Under the pieces are notes generated by a model. It did not search any database. It was not told where the DNA came from and worked only from the letters and a program-made list of their open reading frames with translations. Positions 33,385-41,077 of a stretch of 64,000 bases of DNA are shown in pieces. The number at the start of each line of letters is the position of its first letter. Positions within the stretch are counted from its first letter, which is position 1. The translations under genes and the position numbers were made by a program. Source of the stretch: JAWWPY01 sp033854735 (GTDB taxonomy: Bacteria > Actinomycetota > Actinomycetes > Streptosporangiales > Streptosporangiaceae); the NCBI GenBank assembly GCA_033854735.1, contig JAWWPY010000257.1:50336-114335 (forward strand). Reading direction: 5' to 3'.

Positions 33385-36011
33385 CGCACGCCACCTGGCT
33401 CGCGCGCGACGTCGTAGTCAGCCACCAGGTGCTCAGCGTTGCTCTGCCAGTCGAACCGCTCCTCGGCCAGGCGCCTGGAGTAGGCCTGCATGTACCTCAT
33501 CCGGCCCGGCGCGTCGAGGAGGCCGAGAAACGTCGACCGGAGCACTTCCGGCTCGGGCTCAACCAGGACGAGGCCGGAGGGATCGAGATCATATCGGGAG
33601 TAACCCTCATCGGCGGTGGCGACCACCGGCAGCCCGCAGGCCATCGCCTCCTGCATCACCAGGGTAAGCATCTCTCCGACCGCCGGAAAAGCGAAGATAT
33701 CGCTCGCCTGGTAGAGGTCCCGCAGTTCATCGCGGTTGACCGGGCCGAGGAACCGTACCCCAGCCGGGATCTGGTCCGGGATCCGGCCGGGCCCGGCGAT
33801 CACCACCTCATACTCCGCGCCCCGGGCCTCCAGCAGCTTCTGGAACCCCTTCTTGGGCACCAGGCGGCCGACGAAGAGAATGACAGGTACCTCAGCGGCC
33901 AGGCCGTACCGGGTCCGGGTGGCGCGGATCGCCTCGCGATCTCCCGGGCAAAAGTGCCTCGTGTCGATCCCGTTGTAAGCGAGCCTGATCTTCCCGGACG
34001 GCACGCCATGTCCGGTGAGGAAGTTCTCTACGATCGGGTTGTAGGCCGTTATCGTGGTCGCCCAGCGCCACAGGAGGCGGCCGACAGACGAGTAGACGGC
34101 CTTCTGCACGAGCTTCACGACGGCTTGGTCGTGCTCCACGATGCCGACGTTCTGGCTGATGAAAAGCGGACGCCGGCGCCACTTGGCCAGGCCCGCCGCG
34201 AGCATGGACGACCCGTAATAGACGTCATGGACGTGGACCACGTCGGCGCGGCCCACCAGTCTGGCCAGTCGCCAGACCGCGCTCGGGCTCCATACCGGGA
34301 ACGGGACCCCCCACCGGTGCTCCAGTCCGTTCCACGCTGGGATACGGATGACCGTATAGCCGCCGGCCCGCTCGCGTGGGGCCGTATCCGCGCCGCAACG
34401 GCTGGTGACCACCGTCACGTCGTAACCAAGCGCGGCCAGCGTGCGTGCCTGCTGGCCGACGACGACCTCGACCCCACCGACATGCGGATCGGCGTACGCG
34501 GAGACGATCAGCACGCTCAAGGGCGCTGGCTCGGCGACTTTGGTGTTGTTCATGCTTTCCCCCCCGGTCGGCTCTACTTCCGGCTGCCGCGTTCCGCGGC
34601 GGAACGCCAGCCCGCCCCCTGACCAGCCAGTCCGGGTTGTTCGCCGGTGACGCGGCGGCGCCTTGTGGGGCAGCGCGGCCACGGCGGCCCCGAGCAACGC
34701 GCCAATCGGCCAGGCGGCGGTCAATGCGGTTAGCCCGTGCGGTGCCAGTAGCCACGCCAGGCCGCAAATGGCGACGGCGTAGGCGGCTGCGCTCACGACG
34801 AGCGCCCGGAGCCGGCCCGACAGGCGGAGCACGGTCCACAGCCAGTTGACGGCGGCCATCGGAATAGCGGCGGCGGCGAACAGCATCAGGCTGCCTGCTG
34901 CGTGCTGGCTGTATCTCGTCCCGAACGCAAGCAGGACCCAATGCGCGACGACGACCAGCATGACGCACGCTGGCAGGCACAACGCCATCAAGACCCGCCA
35001 GCTGCGCCGTAGGATCTCTCGGCGGTCGACGTCGGCGTGAGATCCTTCGGCCAGGAACGTCTGCTCCACCGCGTACACGGTGGCGTACAGCAGCGTCGCC
35101 ACCTGGAACGCGACGAAATAGTAGGCGGCGGCCGAGGCTCCGAGACGGTCGAGGACGATCAGCGGAACGACCAGGGTGGGAAGCAGGTTCAAGACGTTCC
35201 CGGCGTAATTGGCACCGGAGAACCTGAGCAGGGGCTTGAGCGCTCGCAGCGGCCTCCTGAGTGACGGGCGCCACCGCAGTGCCATGCACATGATCGCCAC
35301 ACTGACGAGAGCCGCCACGACAAAGCCGTCCGCAGAGGCACAGAAGAGGCCGTAGGCGCCGGTGCCACTGAGGACCGCAGCGGAAACGACCTTGGTCACC
35401 CCACCGACTCCCCCATCGGTCAGCGCGCTGTAGGCCGCTCTGCGTGAGGCGACGAATACGGAGTCAGTGAGCAGGTTGATGGGTCCGATGGCGGTGAGCA
35501 GCACGAAGCCGGCCGCCAGCGCTGGACGGTGTGAGACGAACGCGAGGCGGGGCGCGAGCACCGGAATCAGCAGCACATAGAGCAGGCCGATCCCGGCCCC
35601 GCAGCCAGCGACGAGCAGCAGCCCCGCGGTGATCAGCGCATTCCGGTCGGGAGCGGTGGGCAGGTGACGGACCAGGGTGCTGTTGAGCCCGAGGAGCGCC
35701 AGGTAAGCGATGACCGTCGTGGCGGAGATCAACGAACTCGCTCTTCCCACATCCGCCGTGCTGAACAGCCGGGCCGTGATAATCCAGAAAGCGAAGCCGA
35801 GAGCGGCCTGGAGGCCCGAGCTCAGGATCAGGTACAGCGAGTTGCGCACCAGGTGGTCGGTCCACAGCCGCCGGTACCGGGACCGCCCGCGGGCGGCCCG
35901 GTGGCGCCACGCGCTGGGCGCTGTTAATTCGCGAGATCGCGGCGTCATGGTAGTGGCCGGCTGACCGCGGCCAGGAGTGCCCGCAACGCTATCTGATGAC
36001 AAATTGTGCAT
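33381..36011 (-). CDS. Wzx-like flippase fused in frame to a GT4 glycosyltransferase
   Basis: 876 aa. Residues ~45-455 form a MOP-superfamily oligosaccharide flippase (LVRNSLYLILSSGLQAALGF start, about 12 membrane segments). A basic linker (455-486) follows. Then residues 487-876 form a GT4 enzyme: VSAYADPHVGGVEVVVGQQ, IRLAYNGIDTRHFCPG, ILFVGRLVPKKGFQKLL and AVGEMLTLVMQEAMACGLPVV. At the junction, Met487 (ATG 34553) is preceded by a strong GGGGGGAAAG site, so the GT4 could also be made alone. ATG 36011 has GGAGGAAAT upstream. The leader is the duplicated copy A. The C-terminal EX7E is weakly preserved (EMLTLVMQE). Confidence 0.82.
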   Translation of the reverse strand: MHNLSSDSVAGTPGRGQPATTMTPRSRELTAPSAWRHRAARGRSRYRRLWTDHLVRNSLYLILSSGLQAALGFAFWIITARLFSTADVGRASSLISATTVIAYLALLGLNSTLVRHLPTAPDRNALITAGLLLVAGCGAGIGLLYVLLIPVLAPRLAFVSHRPALAAGFVLLTAIGPINLLTDSVFVASRRAAYSALTDGGVGGVTKVVSAAVLSGTGAYGLFCASADGFVVAALVSVAIMCMALRWRPSLRRPLRALKPLLRFSGANYAGNVLNLLPTLVVPLIVLDRLGASAAAYYFVAFQVATLLYATVYAVEQTFLAEGSHADVDRREILRRSWRVLMALCLPACVMLVVVAHWVLLAFGTRYSQHAAGSLMLFAAAAIPMAAVNWLWTVLRLSGRLRALVVSAAAYAVAICGLAWLLAPHGLTALTAAWPIGALLGAAVAALPHKAPPRHRRTTRTGWSGGGLAFRRGTRQPEVEPTGGESMNNTKVAEPAPLSVLIVSAYADPHVGGVEVVVGQQARTLAALGYDVTVVTSRCGADTAPRERAGGYTVIRIPAWNGLEHRWGVPFPVWSPSAVWRLARLVGRADVVHVHDVYYGSSMLAAGLAKWRRRPLFISQNVGIVEHDQAVVKLVQKAVYSSVGRLLWRWATTITAYNPIVENFLTGHGVPSGKIRLAYNGIDTRHFCPGDREAIRATRTRYGLAAEVPVILFVGRLVPKKGFQKLLEARGAEYEVVIAGPGRIPDQIPAGVRFLGPVNRDELRDLYQASDIFAFPAVGEMLTLVMQEAMACGLPVVATADEGYSRYDLDPSGLVLVEPEPEVLRSTFLGLLDAPGRMRYMQAYSRRLAEERFDWQSNAEHLVADYDVAREPGGVR

Positions 36012-36149
36012 TGAGCCATTTCCTCCGATGCATCCAGCACCGCCCCCCGGCTCAGTGCACTTTGGCGATCCGTGCCAACTGGTAAGGATGCGGTCCTCCA
36101 CCGAACATAAAGACGCCGACCGCATCGGGATGGATTACCAGCAGTCATG
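35991..36149 (-). promoter_or_regulatory. Duplicated leader, copy A (upstream of Wzx-GT4 gene)
   Basis: Matches copy B (21757-21930) from the first codons to about 140 bp upstream. On the plus strand an extended hairpin is visible: CTGGTAA (36079-36085) with TTACCAG (36135-36141), and inside it ATGCGGTC (36088-36095) with GACCGCAT (36118-36125). The outer GGTAA/TTACC pairing is kept in copy B while the inner arms differ. Its role is unknown. Confidence 0.6.
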
Positions 36150-36277
36150 TCTGTTGGGCAGAATCTTATTCCCTGGGCGGATGTTCGGAAAGCGTGGAAG
36201 GCAATTCAGAAACCCCCAGATAAAAGAGGGAATGGCTACTATGTCCAGACTTTTCCGGCGCTGGAATAGCTGGACAA

Positions 36278-37645
36278 TCAGGCCAGCGCTGATTCGCCGA
36301 CCGCCGCGTAGTGCTCGATCGCGGCGAGCATGCGCCCGTGCTCGGCGCTCAGGTCGCTGCGGTGCGGGGAGGTCAGCCGCGCCGCGCGGACCAGCGTCCG
36401 GCGCGGGACAACCTCCAGGGTGGCGTCGAGCAATGACCACGACAGATCGTCGAGCGCCGCACGGACCGCCCCGGACTCCTGCGTCCTCGCACAGACGTCC
36501 TCCAGGGCCGCCATCCGCTCGTCCAGGGCCGGGCAGGACGCCGTATCCAGCGGGAATACGTCCGCGGCCAGGCCCGGCGGCCGCTCGGCCCGTGCCGCCT
36601 CGAACGCGCTGAGCAGCGGGCTTACATCGCCGGCGGTCAGCGGGTCGTACAACCCGGGGAACGGCGCGGCCTCGTAACCGCGGTCGTAGCCGCTGAAATA
36701 GATGGGCGAGGCGGACCCGGACCGCGCGAGCGTGCCGAGCGCCACGTCGATCAGGCTGACCGGCCAGCCGAGATCGGTGAGGGCATGGACGCGCAGCGCA
36801 CCGGGACGCGCGGCCAGCCCGGCACCCAGCAGCAGCTGAGCCGACTCGAGCGCGGACTGGGCGTAGAACGCGATGTCGGCGCTGTGCAGCCGGATGACAC
36901 CGCCCTGGCACCAGTCGAGCAGCCGGGCATAGATGATCGAGTTATCGACCACGTGAGTGAACCTCGCGGCCGAGTACCTGACTCCTCCGCCGCGCGCCGC
37001 GGCCGCCGCCAGCAGCCACTCAGCGGCCCGCTTGGACGCCGTGTACACATCGGCGGAGTACGGGCGCAGGGCCTTCCCCGTCGAAGCGCAGACCAGTTGC
37101 GGCACACCGAACTCGGCGGCGACCGAGATCACGTTGCGGGTGCCGAGCACGTTCGTGGTCACCGTGCGGTGCACCTCGCGCTCGGCCAGGCCAGGATCGC
37201 GCTGCGCGGCCACATGAAACACCACATCGGGCCGGATGCTGTCGACCACGGCCGCGAGCTGGCTCCGGTCCCGGATATCGGCGCTGAGGTACTCAGCGCG
37301 CCGAAGCCGCGGCCACCCCACGGCAGATCCGCGGCTCACGCTGACCAGCCGTCCGGGGCCGAACCTGCCGATCTGAGCCATCAGCGTGGTGCCGATGCAT
37401 CCCGTCCCACCGGTGACCAGCATCGTTTTGCCGCGCAGCCATGCGTACAGGTCCCGGCTGGGCAAGCCGATGCTCCGCTGGCCGATGGCAAGGAACCGCC
37501 AGTATTCCCGCTGCGCCTCGGGCCGGCTCGCAATAAGCGCCCGGGTCAGATGGCGCAGGTGGCGCAGGGCAGCACCGTCCAGGTGCTCCTGGCCCGCCGG
37601 TACGGCGTCGTGCATCATGGCAATGATCTCTGGGGCGGTCTGCAC
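36278..37645 (-). CDS. CapD-like NAD-dependent epimerase/dehydratase
   Basis: 455 aa extended SDR enzyme without membrane anchor. The NAD loop is MLVTGGTGCIGTTL (GGTGCIG 79-85). DVVFHVAAQRDPGLAEREVH follows, then the catalytic YTASK (Tyr201, Lys205) after CASTGKALRPYS, typical of polysaccharide-biosynthesis CapD/FlaA1 nucleotide-sugar 4,6-dehydratases or epimerases. An atypical ~70-aa helical N-terminus precedes the fold. GTG 37645 is chosen for its GGAGG site six bases upstream, against a longer frame to 37744. First gene of the leftward operon that ends at 26876, separated from the flippase gene by 266 bp holding leader A. Confidence 0.8.
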   Translation of the reverse strand: MQTAPEIIAMMHDAVPAGQEHLDGAALRHLRHLTRALIASRPEAQREYWRFLAIGQRSIGLPSRDLYAWLRGKTMLVTGGTGCIGTTLMAQIGRFGPGRLVSVSRGSAVGWPRLRRAEYLSADIRDRSQLAAVVDSIRPDVVFHVAAQRDPGLAEREVHRTVTTNVLGTRNVISVAAEFGVPQLVCASTGKALRPYSADVYTASKRAAEWLLAAAAARGGGVRYSAARFTHVVDNSIIYARLLDWCQGGVIRLHSADIAFYAQSALESAQLLLGAGLAARPGALRVHALTDLGWPVSLIDVALGTLARSGSASPIYFSGYDRGYEAAPFPGLYDPLTAGDVSPLLSAFEAARAERPPGLAADVFPLDTASCPALDERMAALEDVCARTQESGAVRAALDDLSWSLLDATLEVVPRRTLVRAARLTSPHRSDLSAEHGRMLAAIEHYAAVGESALA

Positions 37646-38129
37646 CGCTGACCTCCATCGGCGTTCATGGCTTAGTCGCGGGGGGGCATCCGAGGCACAA
37701 CGCCGGACCGGCACAGCAGGACAGACGCAGATTCCCATATCCATCCGTAACAGAACTACTGTCAGTACTCGGCTGTATCTATCGGATCTGCTGTCGCTCG
37801 CCCTGCGGCGCCAGGAAGAAATGGCTACACGATCATCCTGAACGACCAGCTCGGCATGGCCATCACCTTATCCCGGGCGGCGGCGACCGCTTCGCGCCCT
37901 TGTCCCAATTGGCCCACCTGCTGCCGGAGCGAATACCAGCCTTGACCCGATATGCCAGGCTCGCGCTGGATTGTCTCGCCGATTGTCTCGCCAGAGCCGC
38001 CGCTATCCCCATTGACCCTATATACCAATATCGCCGAATCGGCGCACCGCAATAGAGTAAACGGAATGCCCGCTGAATAGAATTCCTGCTGAAGGGGCAG
38101 GCCGCCCGGGCCGCGCGGCGCCGGGTTGG
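37646..38129. other. AT-richer region at the right border of the polysaccharide island
   Basis: No gene with recognisable homology. A stop-to-stop minus-strand frame (about 37825-38052 and slightly beyond) would encode FTLLRCADSAILVYRVNGDS and a repeat GETIGETIQ, ending in SWSFRMIV; it lacks a ribosome site and may be the relic of a broken gene. A dyad around 37755-37768 (AGTACTGACAGTAGT on the minus strand) may be an operator for the epimerase operon. Confidence 0.4.
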
Positions 38130-38432
38130 TCAGCCGGGCGCCGACCCGGGGGCGGGGGCGACGAACGTGCCCCGGCCCTGCCGGGTGATGATCAGCCCGC
38201 GCTCGCGGAGGACCTTCATGGCGTGTCTTACCGTCTGGTACGCGACGCCGTACTCCGTAGCCAGGGCCCGCTCGGCGGGCAGCTTGTGGGTGAACTCGCC
38301 AGCCTCGATGCGCATGGTGATGTTGTCCGCCACCTGCATATAGGTGAAGTCGGCTCCAAGCGGATCCACTGGCGACGCGCCCACATGATCAAGGTACGGA
38401 CCTCCCCAAGCTCTCCAAACTCCGGCTAGCAC
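38130..38432 (-). CDS. Short GntR-family transcriptional regulator (DNA-binding domain only)
   Basis: 100 aa. A GntR winged helix (about 30-95): YMQVADNITMRIEAGEFTHK, LPAERALATEYGVAYQTVRH and GLIITRQGRGTFVAP. No effector-binding domain follows, as in small YtrA-like or plasmid-type GntR proteins. GTG 38432 is the longest start; a shorter GTG at about 38369 is possible. It is divergent from a 62-aa protein with a 30-bp spacer packed with AGTGCT/AGCACT half-sites, so autoregulation is likely. Confidence 0.8.
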   Translation of the reverse strand: MLAGVWRAWGGPYLDHVGASPVDPLGADFTYMQVADNITMRIEAGEFTHKLPAERALATEYGVAYQTVRHAMKVLRERGLIITRQGRGTFVAPAPGSAPG

Positions 38433-38460
38433 TTAGAGCTTTCAGTGCTCTATAGTGCTC
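38428..38460. promoter_or_regulatory. Divergent promoter and operator cluster between GntR and small-protein genes
   Basis: AGTGCTC occurs twice with a 10-bp period (38444-38450, 38454-38460), AGCACT inverted at 38428-38433, and AGAGC/GCTCT arms at 38435-38439 and 38446-38450. A -10 box TATAGT (38451-38456) lies 6 nt before ATG 38463. TATAGA on the minus strand (38454-38449) overlaps it, so the two promoters should compete. Confidence 0.6.
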
Positions 38461-38462
38461 CC

Positions 38463-38651
38463 ATGACAGAGAGGGATATACCCGATTGGTGGCCATACGC
38501 CGCGGAACTGCCCCGATGGCATGTGTGGCGAGGCGTCAGCGGCCTCGTCTACGCGCGGCTGACGCGGAGCTCCCCGCCGCTGGTGGTGCGGGGCGAGGAT
38601 GCCGCTGATCTTCGCGATGCCATCCACCGTGAGGAATTCCGCGAGTCCTAG
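38463..38651 (+). CDS. Small conserved actinobacterial protein, function unknown
   Basis: 62 aa: PDWWPYAAELPRWHVWRGVS then GLVYARLTRSSPPLVVRGED. Short proteins with this WHVWRGVSGLxYAR pattern are common beside GntR-type regulators in Streptomyces and relatives, often near mobile or regulatory loci (memory-based). The start is ATG 38463, apparently leaderless. No function can be stated. Confidence 0.75.
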   Translation: MTERDIPDWWPYAAELPRWHVWRGVSGLVYARLTRSSPPLVVRGEDAADLRDAIHREEFRES

Positions 38652-38664
38652 GGCAAGACACGCC

Positions 38665-39126
38665 CTAGCTGGGGCGGCCGATGCCATCCTGGTCATCCGC
38701 CGGGATCCGGCAGCCGCGTTCCAGGTACAGCGCGGCCATCACGAGAAGGAGGGCCGCGACCAGGGTGCTGGCGGCGACCAGCGCATCGCTGCGGGGTGTG
38801 GCCTTGTCCAGCGAGCCCGAGACATAGATCAGGAAACCGGCGGTGAGGCCGCTGATCAGCGCACCAGCCAGAGAACTCGCCTTGGCCAGGGCCGCCATCC
38901 GCGCGACGGCGATCGGCAGGATCGGCTTGCTGCCCATACGGCCACGGAGCCGGGCCCGGAGGTTACGGCCGCTCCAGCTTTCCGCGATCGCGAGCAGCAG
39001 CAGCGCGGGCACCGCCGTCCACGGCAGCGGTGGAAGATCGGAATAGACCAGCCGGAGAACCAGCCAGGACGCCGCTGCACAGGCGGCACCGATGGCCACG
39101 AGACTCCATACGCGGGTAGGGGTCAC
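38665..39126 (-). CDS. DUF3180 membrane protein
   Basis: 153 aa with four hydrophobic segments (about 8-28, 34-50, 82-105, 114-136) and the internal KPILPIAVARMAALAKASSL motif of DUF3180. This family regularly follows folK in actinobacteria. Function unknown. GTG 39126; 34 nt downstream of folK. It is the last gene of the folate operon before the polysaccharide island. Confidence 0.85.
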   Translation of the reverse strand: MTPTRVWSLVAIGAACAAASWLVLRLVYSDLPPLPWTAVPALLLLAIAESWSGRNLRARLRGRMGSKPILPIAVARMAALAKASSLAGALISGLTAGFLIYVSGSLDKATPRSDALVAASTLVAALLLVMAALYLERGCRIPADDQDGIGRPS

Positions 39127-39160
39127 TCACGCACCGCCCCGCCGCGCGCTACCGTGGCCG

Positions 39161-39691
39161 TCATACCGGAGATTGCAGAACGGAACCGTCCAGCCGGTGC
39201 ACTCCGGCCAGGCCAACGTCCTTGAGCAGGGCTGCCACCCGGCCCCTTCCGGGGATGACGCCGTCAGGGTCGGCATCGAGCCAGGGCGCGAGCACAAAGG
39301 CACGCTGGTGGGCCCGCGGATGGGGCAGTGTGAGTTCGGGATCGTTGCTCACCTCATCACCGTAAACGATGAGATCCACATCGAGTGTCCGCGGCCCCCA
39401 GACCTCCGCCCGGACCCGCTCGAATGCCGCTTCGGCCGCCTGGCCGCGCTCCAGGATCACCCGGGCCGGCAGCCAGCTCTCGGCGAGGACCACGGCGTTC
39501 AGGTAGTCCGGCTGGGCGGGGCCGCCGACTGGCGCGGTCTCATACACCGGGGACACCGTGACGAAGACCAGGCCGGCCGTGTCGAAGAGCGCATCGAGCG
39601 CGCCTTGCAGGTTGTGCAGCCGGTCGCCGAGGTTGCTGCCCAGGCCGAGCACCACCGGAGTCGCCCGCACGGCCGCCATGGGGCCGGTCAT
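39161..39691 (-). CDS. folK: 2-amino-4-hydroxy-6-hydroxymethyldihydropteridine pyrophosphokinase
   Basis: 176 aa HPPK. VVLGLGSNLGDRLHNLQGAL (about 13-32), VSPVYETAPVGG, and the signature WGPRTLDVDLIVYGDEVSND followed by LTLPHPRAHQRAFVLAPW. It pyrophosphorylates 6-hydroxymethyl-dihydropterin before FolP. ATG 39691 overlaps the folB stop (ATGA). Confidence 0.95.
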   Translation of the reverse strand: MTGPMAAVRATPVVLGLGSNLGDRLHNLQGALDALFDTAGLVFVTVSPVYETAPVGGPAQPDYLNAVVLAESWLPARVILERGQAAEAAFERVRAEVWGPRTLDVDLIVYGDEVSNDPELTLPHPRAHQRAFVLAPWLDADPDGVIPGRGRVAALLKDVGLAGVHRLDGSVLQSPV

Positions 39692-40095
39692 CGGCGGACG
39701 CGCCGGATCGCCGCCGACACGTCATCGAATGGGTGGGACAGTGGCGCGTGCGGCTTGTGCACGATGATCTCCACCTCCTGAACCAGGGGATCGGACAGGC
39801 ACGCGGCCGCCAGGCGCTGCGCCAGCGTCTCAATCAGCCGCACCGGTGGCCCGCTGGCCAGAGCCACCAGCCGGTCGGCCAGGGCCGCGTAATCCACGGT
39901 CAGGCCCAGGTCGTCGCCGGCCGCTGCCAGCGAGGTGTCCAGCCCGACCACGGCGTCGATGATGAACTCCTGGCCATCCCGGCGCTCTTCGTCGCGGACG
40001 CCGTGATAGGCGAAGACCCGCAGGCCGCGCAGTGAAATGTGGTCCAGGCCCACCGGCGCAGCCGGACTGGCCACCGGAACATCGGGCCTGCTCAC
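39688..40095 (-). CDS. folB: Dihydroneopterin aldolase
   Basis: 135 aa. LDHISLRGLRVFAYHGVRDE (DHNA signature with Tyr-His-Gly), EFIIDAVVGLD, TVDYAALADRLV, LIETLAQRLAAACL (with catalytic-site Glu) and VEIIVHKPHAPL (Lys). It converts dihydroneopterin to 6-hydroxymethyl-dihydropterin. GTG 40095 is set by the 4-nt GTGA overlap with folP and the GAGGTG site; the longer frame to 40206 lies inside folP. Confidence 0.95.
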   Translation of the reverse strand: MSRPDVPVASPAAPVGLDHISLRGLRVFAYHGVRDEERRDGQEFIIDAVVGLDTSLAAAGDDLGLTVDYAALADRLVALASGPPVRLIETLAQRLAAACLSDPLVQEVEIIVHKPHAPLSHPFDDVSAAIRRVRR

Positions 40096-41039
40096 CGGGA
40101 CACCTCGCCGGCATCCCGCCGCCCCGCCGGTGATCCGGCGCGCCGCCAGGCCCGCGCCACCCGGACCGCATCGGCATTGCCGGCCACCTGGTGCACCCGT
40201 GCGCACCAGGCACCGCCCGCGGCGGCCAGCGCGGTCACCGCGACAGTGGCGTCATCACTGCCGGAGAACGGCCGGGCTGTTCCATCCGCGGCGGCCAGCA
40301 GCCTGCCCAGGAACCGTTTCCGGGACGCGCCGATCAGCACGGGAAACGCGGCGCCCGTGCCATCCAGGCGGGAAATCCGGTCCACCGCGGTAAGTAGCGC
40401 CCAGTTGTGCTCGGCCAGCTTGCCGAAGCCGAGCCCCGGATCCAGCACGATCATCGCCGGGTCCACGCCCTCGGCGATGACCGCATCGACCCGCTCCCGC
40501 AATTCCGAGCACACCTCGCGGACCACATCCGCATAGACGGCCCTGCTGTCCATGTCGCGGCTAGGCCCACGCCAGTGCATCACCACGTAGGGCACCTGGG
40601 CCACGGCGACCAGGCGGGACATCTGGGGGTCGGCCAGCCCCCCGCTCACGTCGTTCACCAGGCGTGCGCCGGCCTGCAGTGCGAACTCCGCGACCTCGGC
40701 CCGCATCGTGTCCACGCTGACCAGGATCCCGGCCTCGGCAAGGCCCGAAATCACCGGCCCCACCCGGCGCAGTTCCTCGTCGGCACTGATCCGCTGCGCG
40801 CCTGGCCTGGTGGATTCCCCGCCTACGTCAACGATGTCCGCGCCCTGCGCGGAAAGCTCCAGGCCATGGGCGATGGCCGCCTCCGGGCCGAACCACTGGC
40901 CGCCGTCCGAGAAGGAATCAGGTGTGACGTTGACCACCCCCATGACCAGGCAGCGGTCCTGATCCGGCCAGCCGGGGAGGCTTGGCCGCCGTGACCGCCC
41001 ATGGTCGCGGCCCTCCCCAGCGGCCGCGTCACTCCTCAT
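40092..41039 (-). CDS. folP: Dihydropteroate synthase
   Basis: 315 aa TIM barrel. VMGVVNVTPDSFSDGG (32-47), ADIVDVGGESTRPGAQRI, ISVDTMRAEVA (here VSVDTMRAEVA), ARLVNDVSGGLADPQM, YVVMHWRG, IVLDPGLGFGK, and PVLIGASRKRFLGRLL. It joins p-aminobenzoate to the pterin pyrophosphate; target of sulfonamides. ATG 41039 fits the domain; TAGGGT lies 7 nt upstream, suggesting its own leaderless promoter. The long upstream frame (to 41354) is antisense to the aldo/keto reductase's end and rejected. Confidence 0.95.
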   Translation of the reverse strand: MRSDAAAGEGRDHGRSRRPSLPGWPDQDRCLVMGVVNVTPDSFSDGGQWFGPEAAIAHGLELSAQGADIVDVGGESTRPGAQRISADEELRRVGPVISGLAEAGILVSVDTMRAEVAEFALQAGARLVNDVSGGLADPQMSRLVAVAQVPYVVMHWRGPSRDMDSRAVYADVVREVCSELRERVDAVIAEGVDPAMIVLDPGLGFGKLAEHNWALLTAVDRISRLDGTGAAFPVLIGASRKRFLGRLLAAADGTARPFSGSDDATVAVTALAAAGGAWCARVHQVAGNADAVRVARAWRRAGSPAGRRDAGEVSR

Positions 41040-41046
41040 GAGCGCC

Positions 41047-41052
41047 ACCCTA
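41047..41052 (-). promoter_or_regulatory. -10 box TAGGGT before folP
   Basis: On the minus strand TAGGGT is followed by 7 nt and the folP ATG (41039), which has only a weak GGGTGG-type ribosome site. Confidence 0.45.
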
Positions 41053-41077
41053 TGCGTGACGCGCGGCGGGAAGAGGG

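Noticed and set aside
36241..36612. Rightward small gene starting ATG 36241 after AAAAGAGGGA
   Set aside because: The first ~15 codons look plausible (MSRLFRRWNSWTIRP) but the frame then runs antisense through the epimerase gene in arginine-rich nonsense; at most a promoter-proximal relic.
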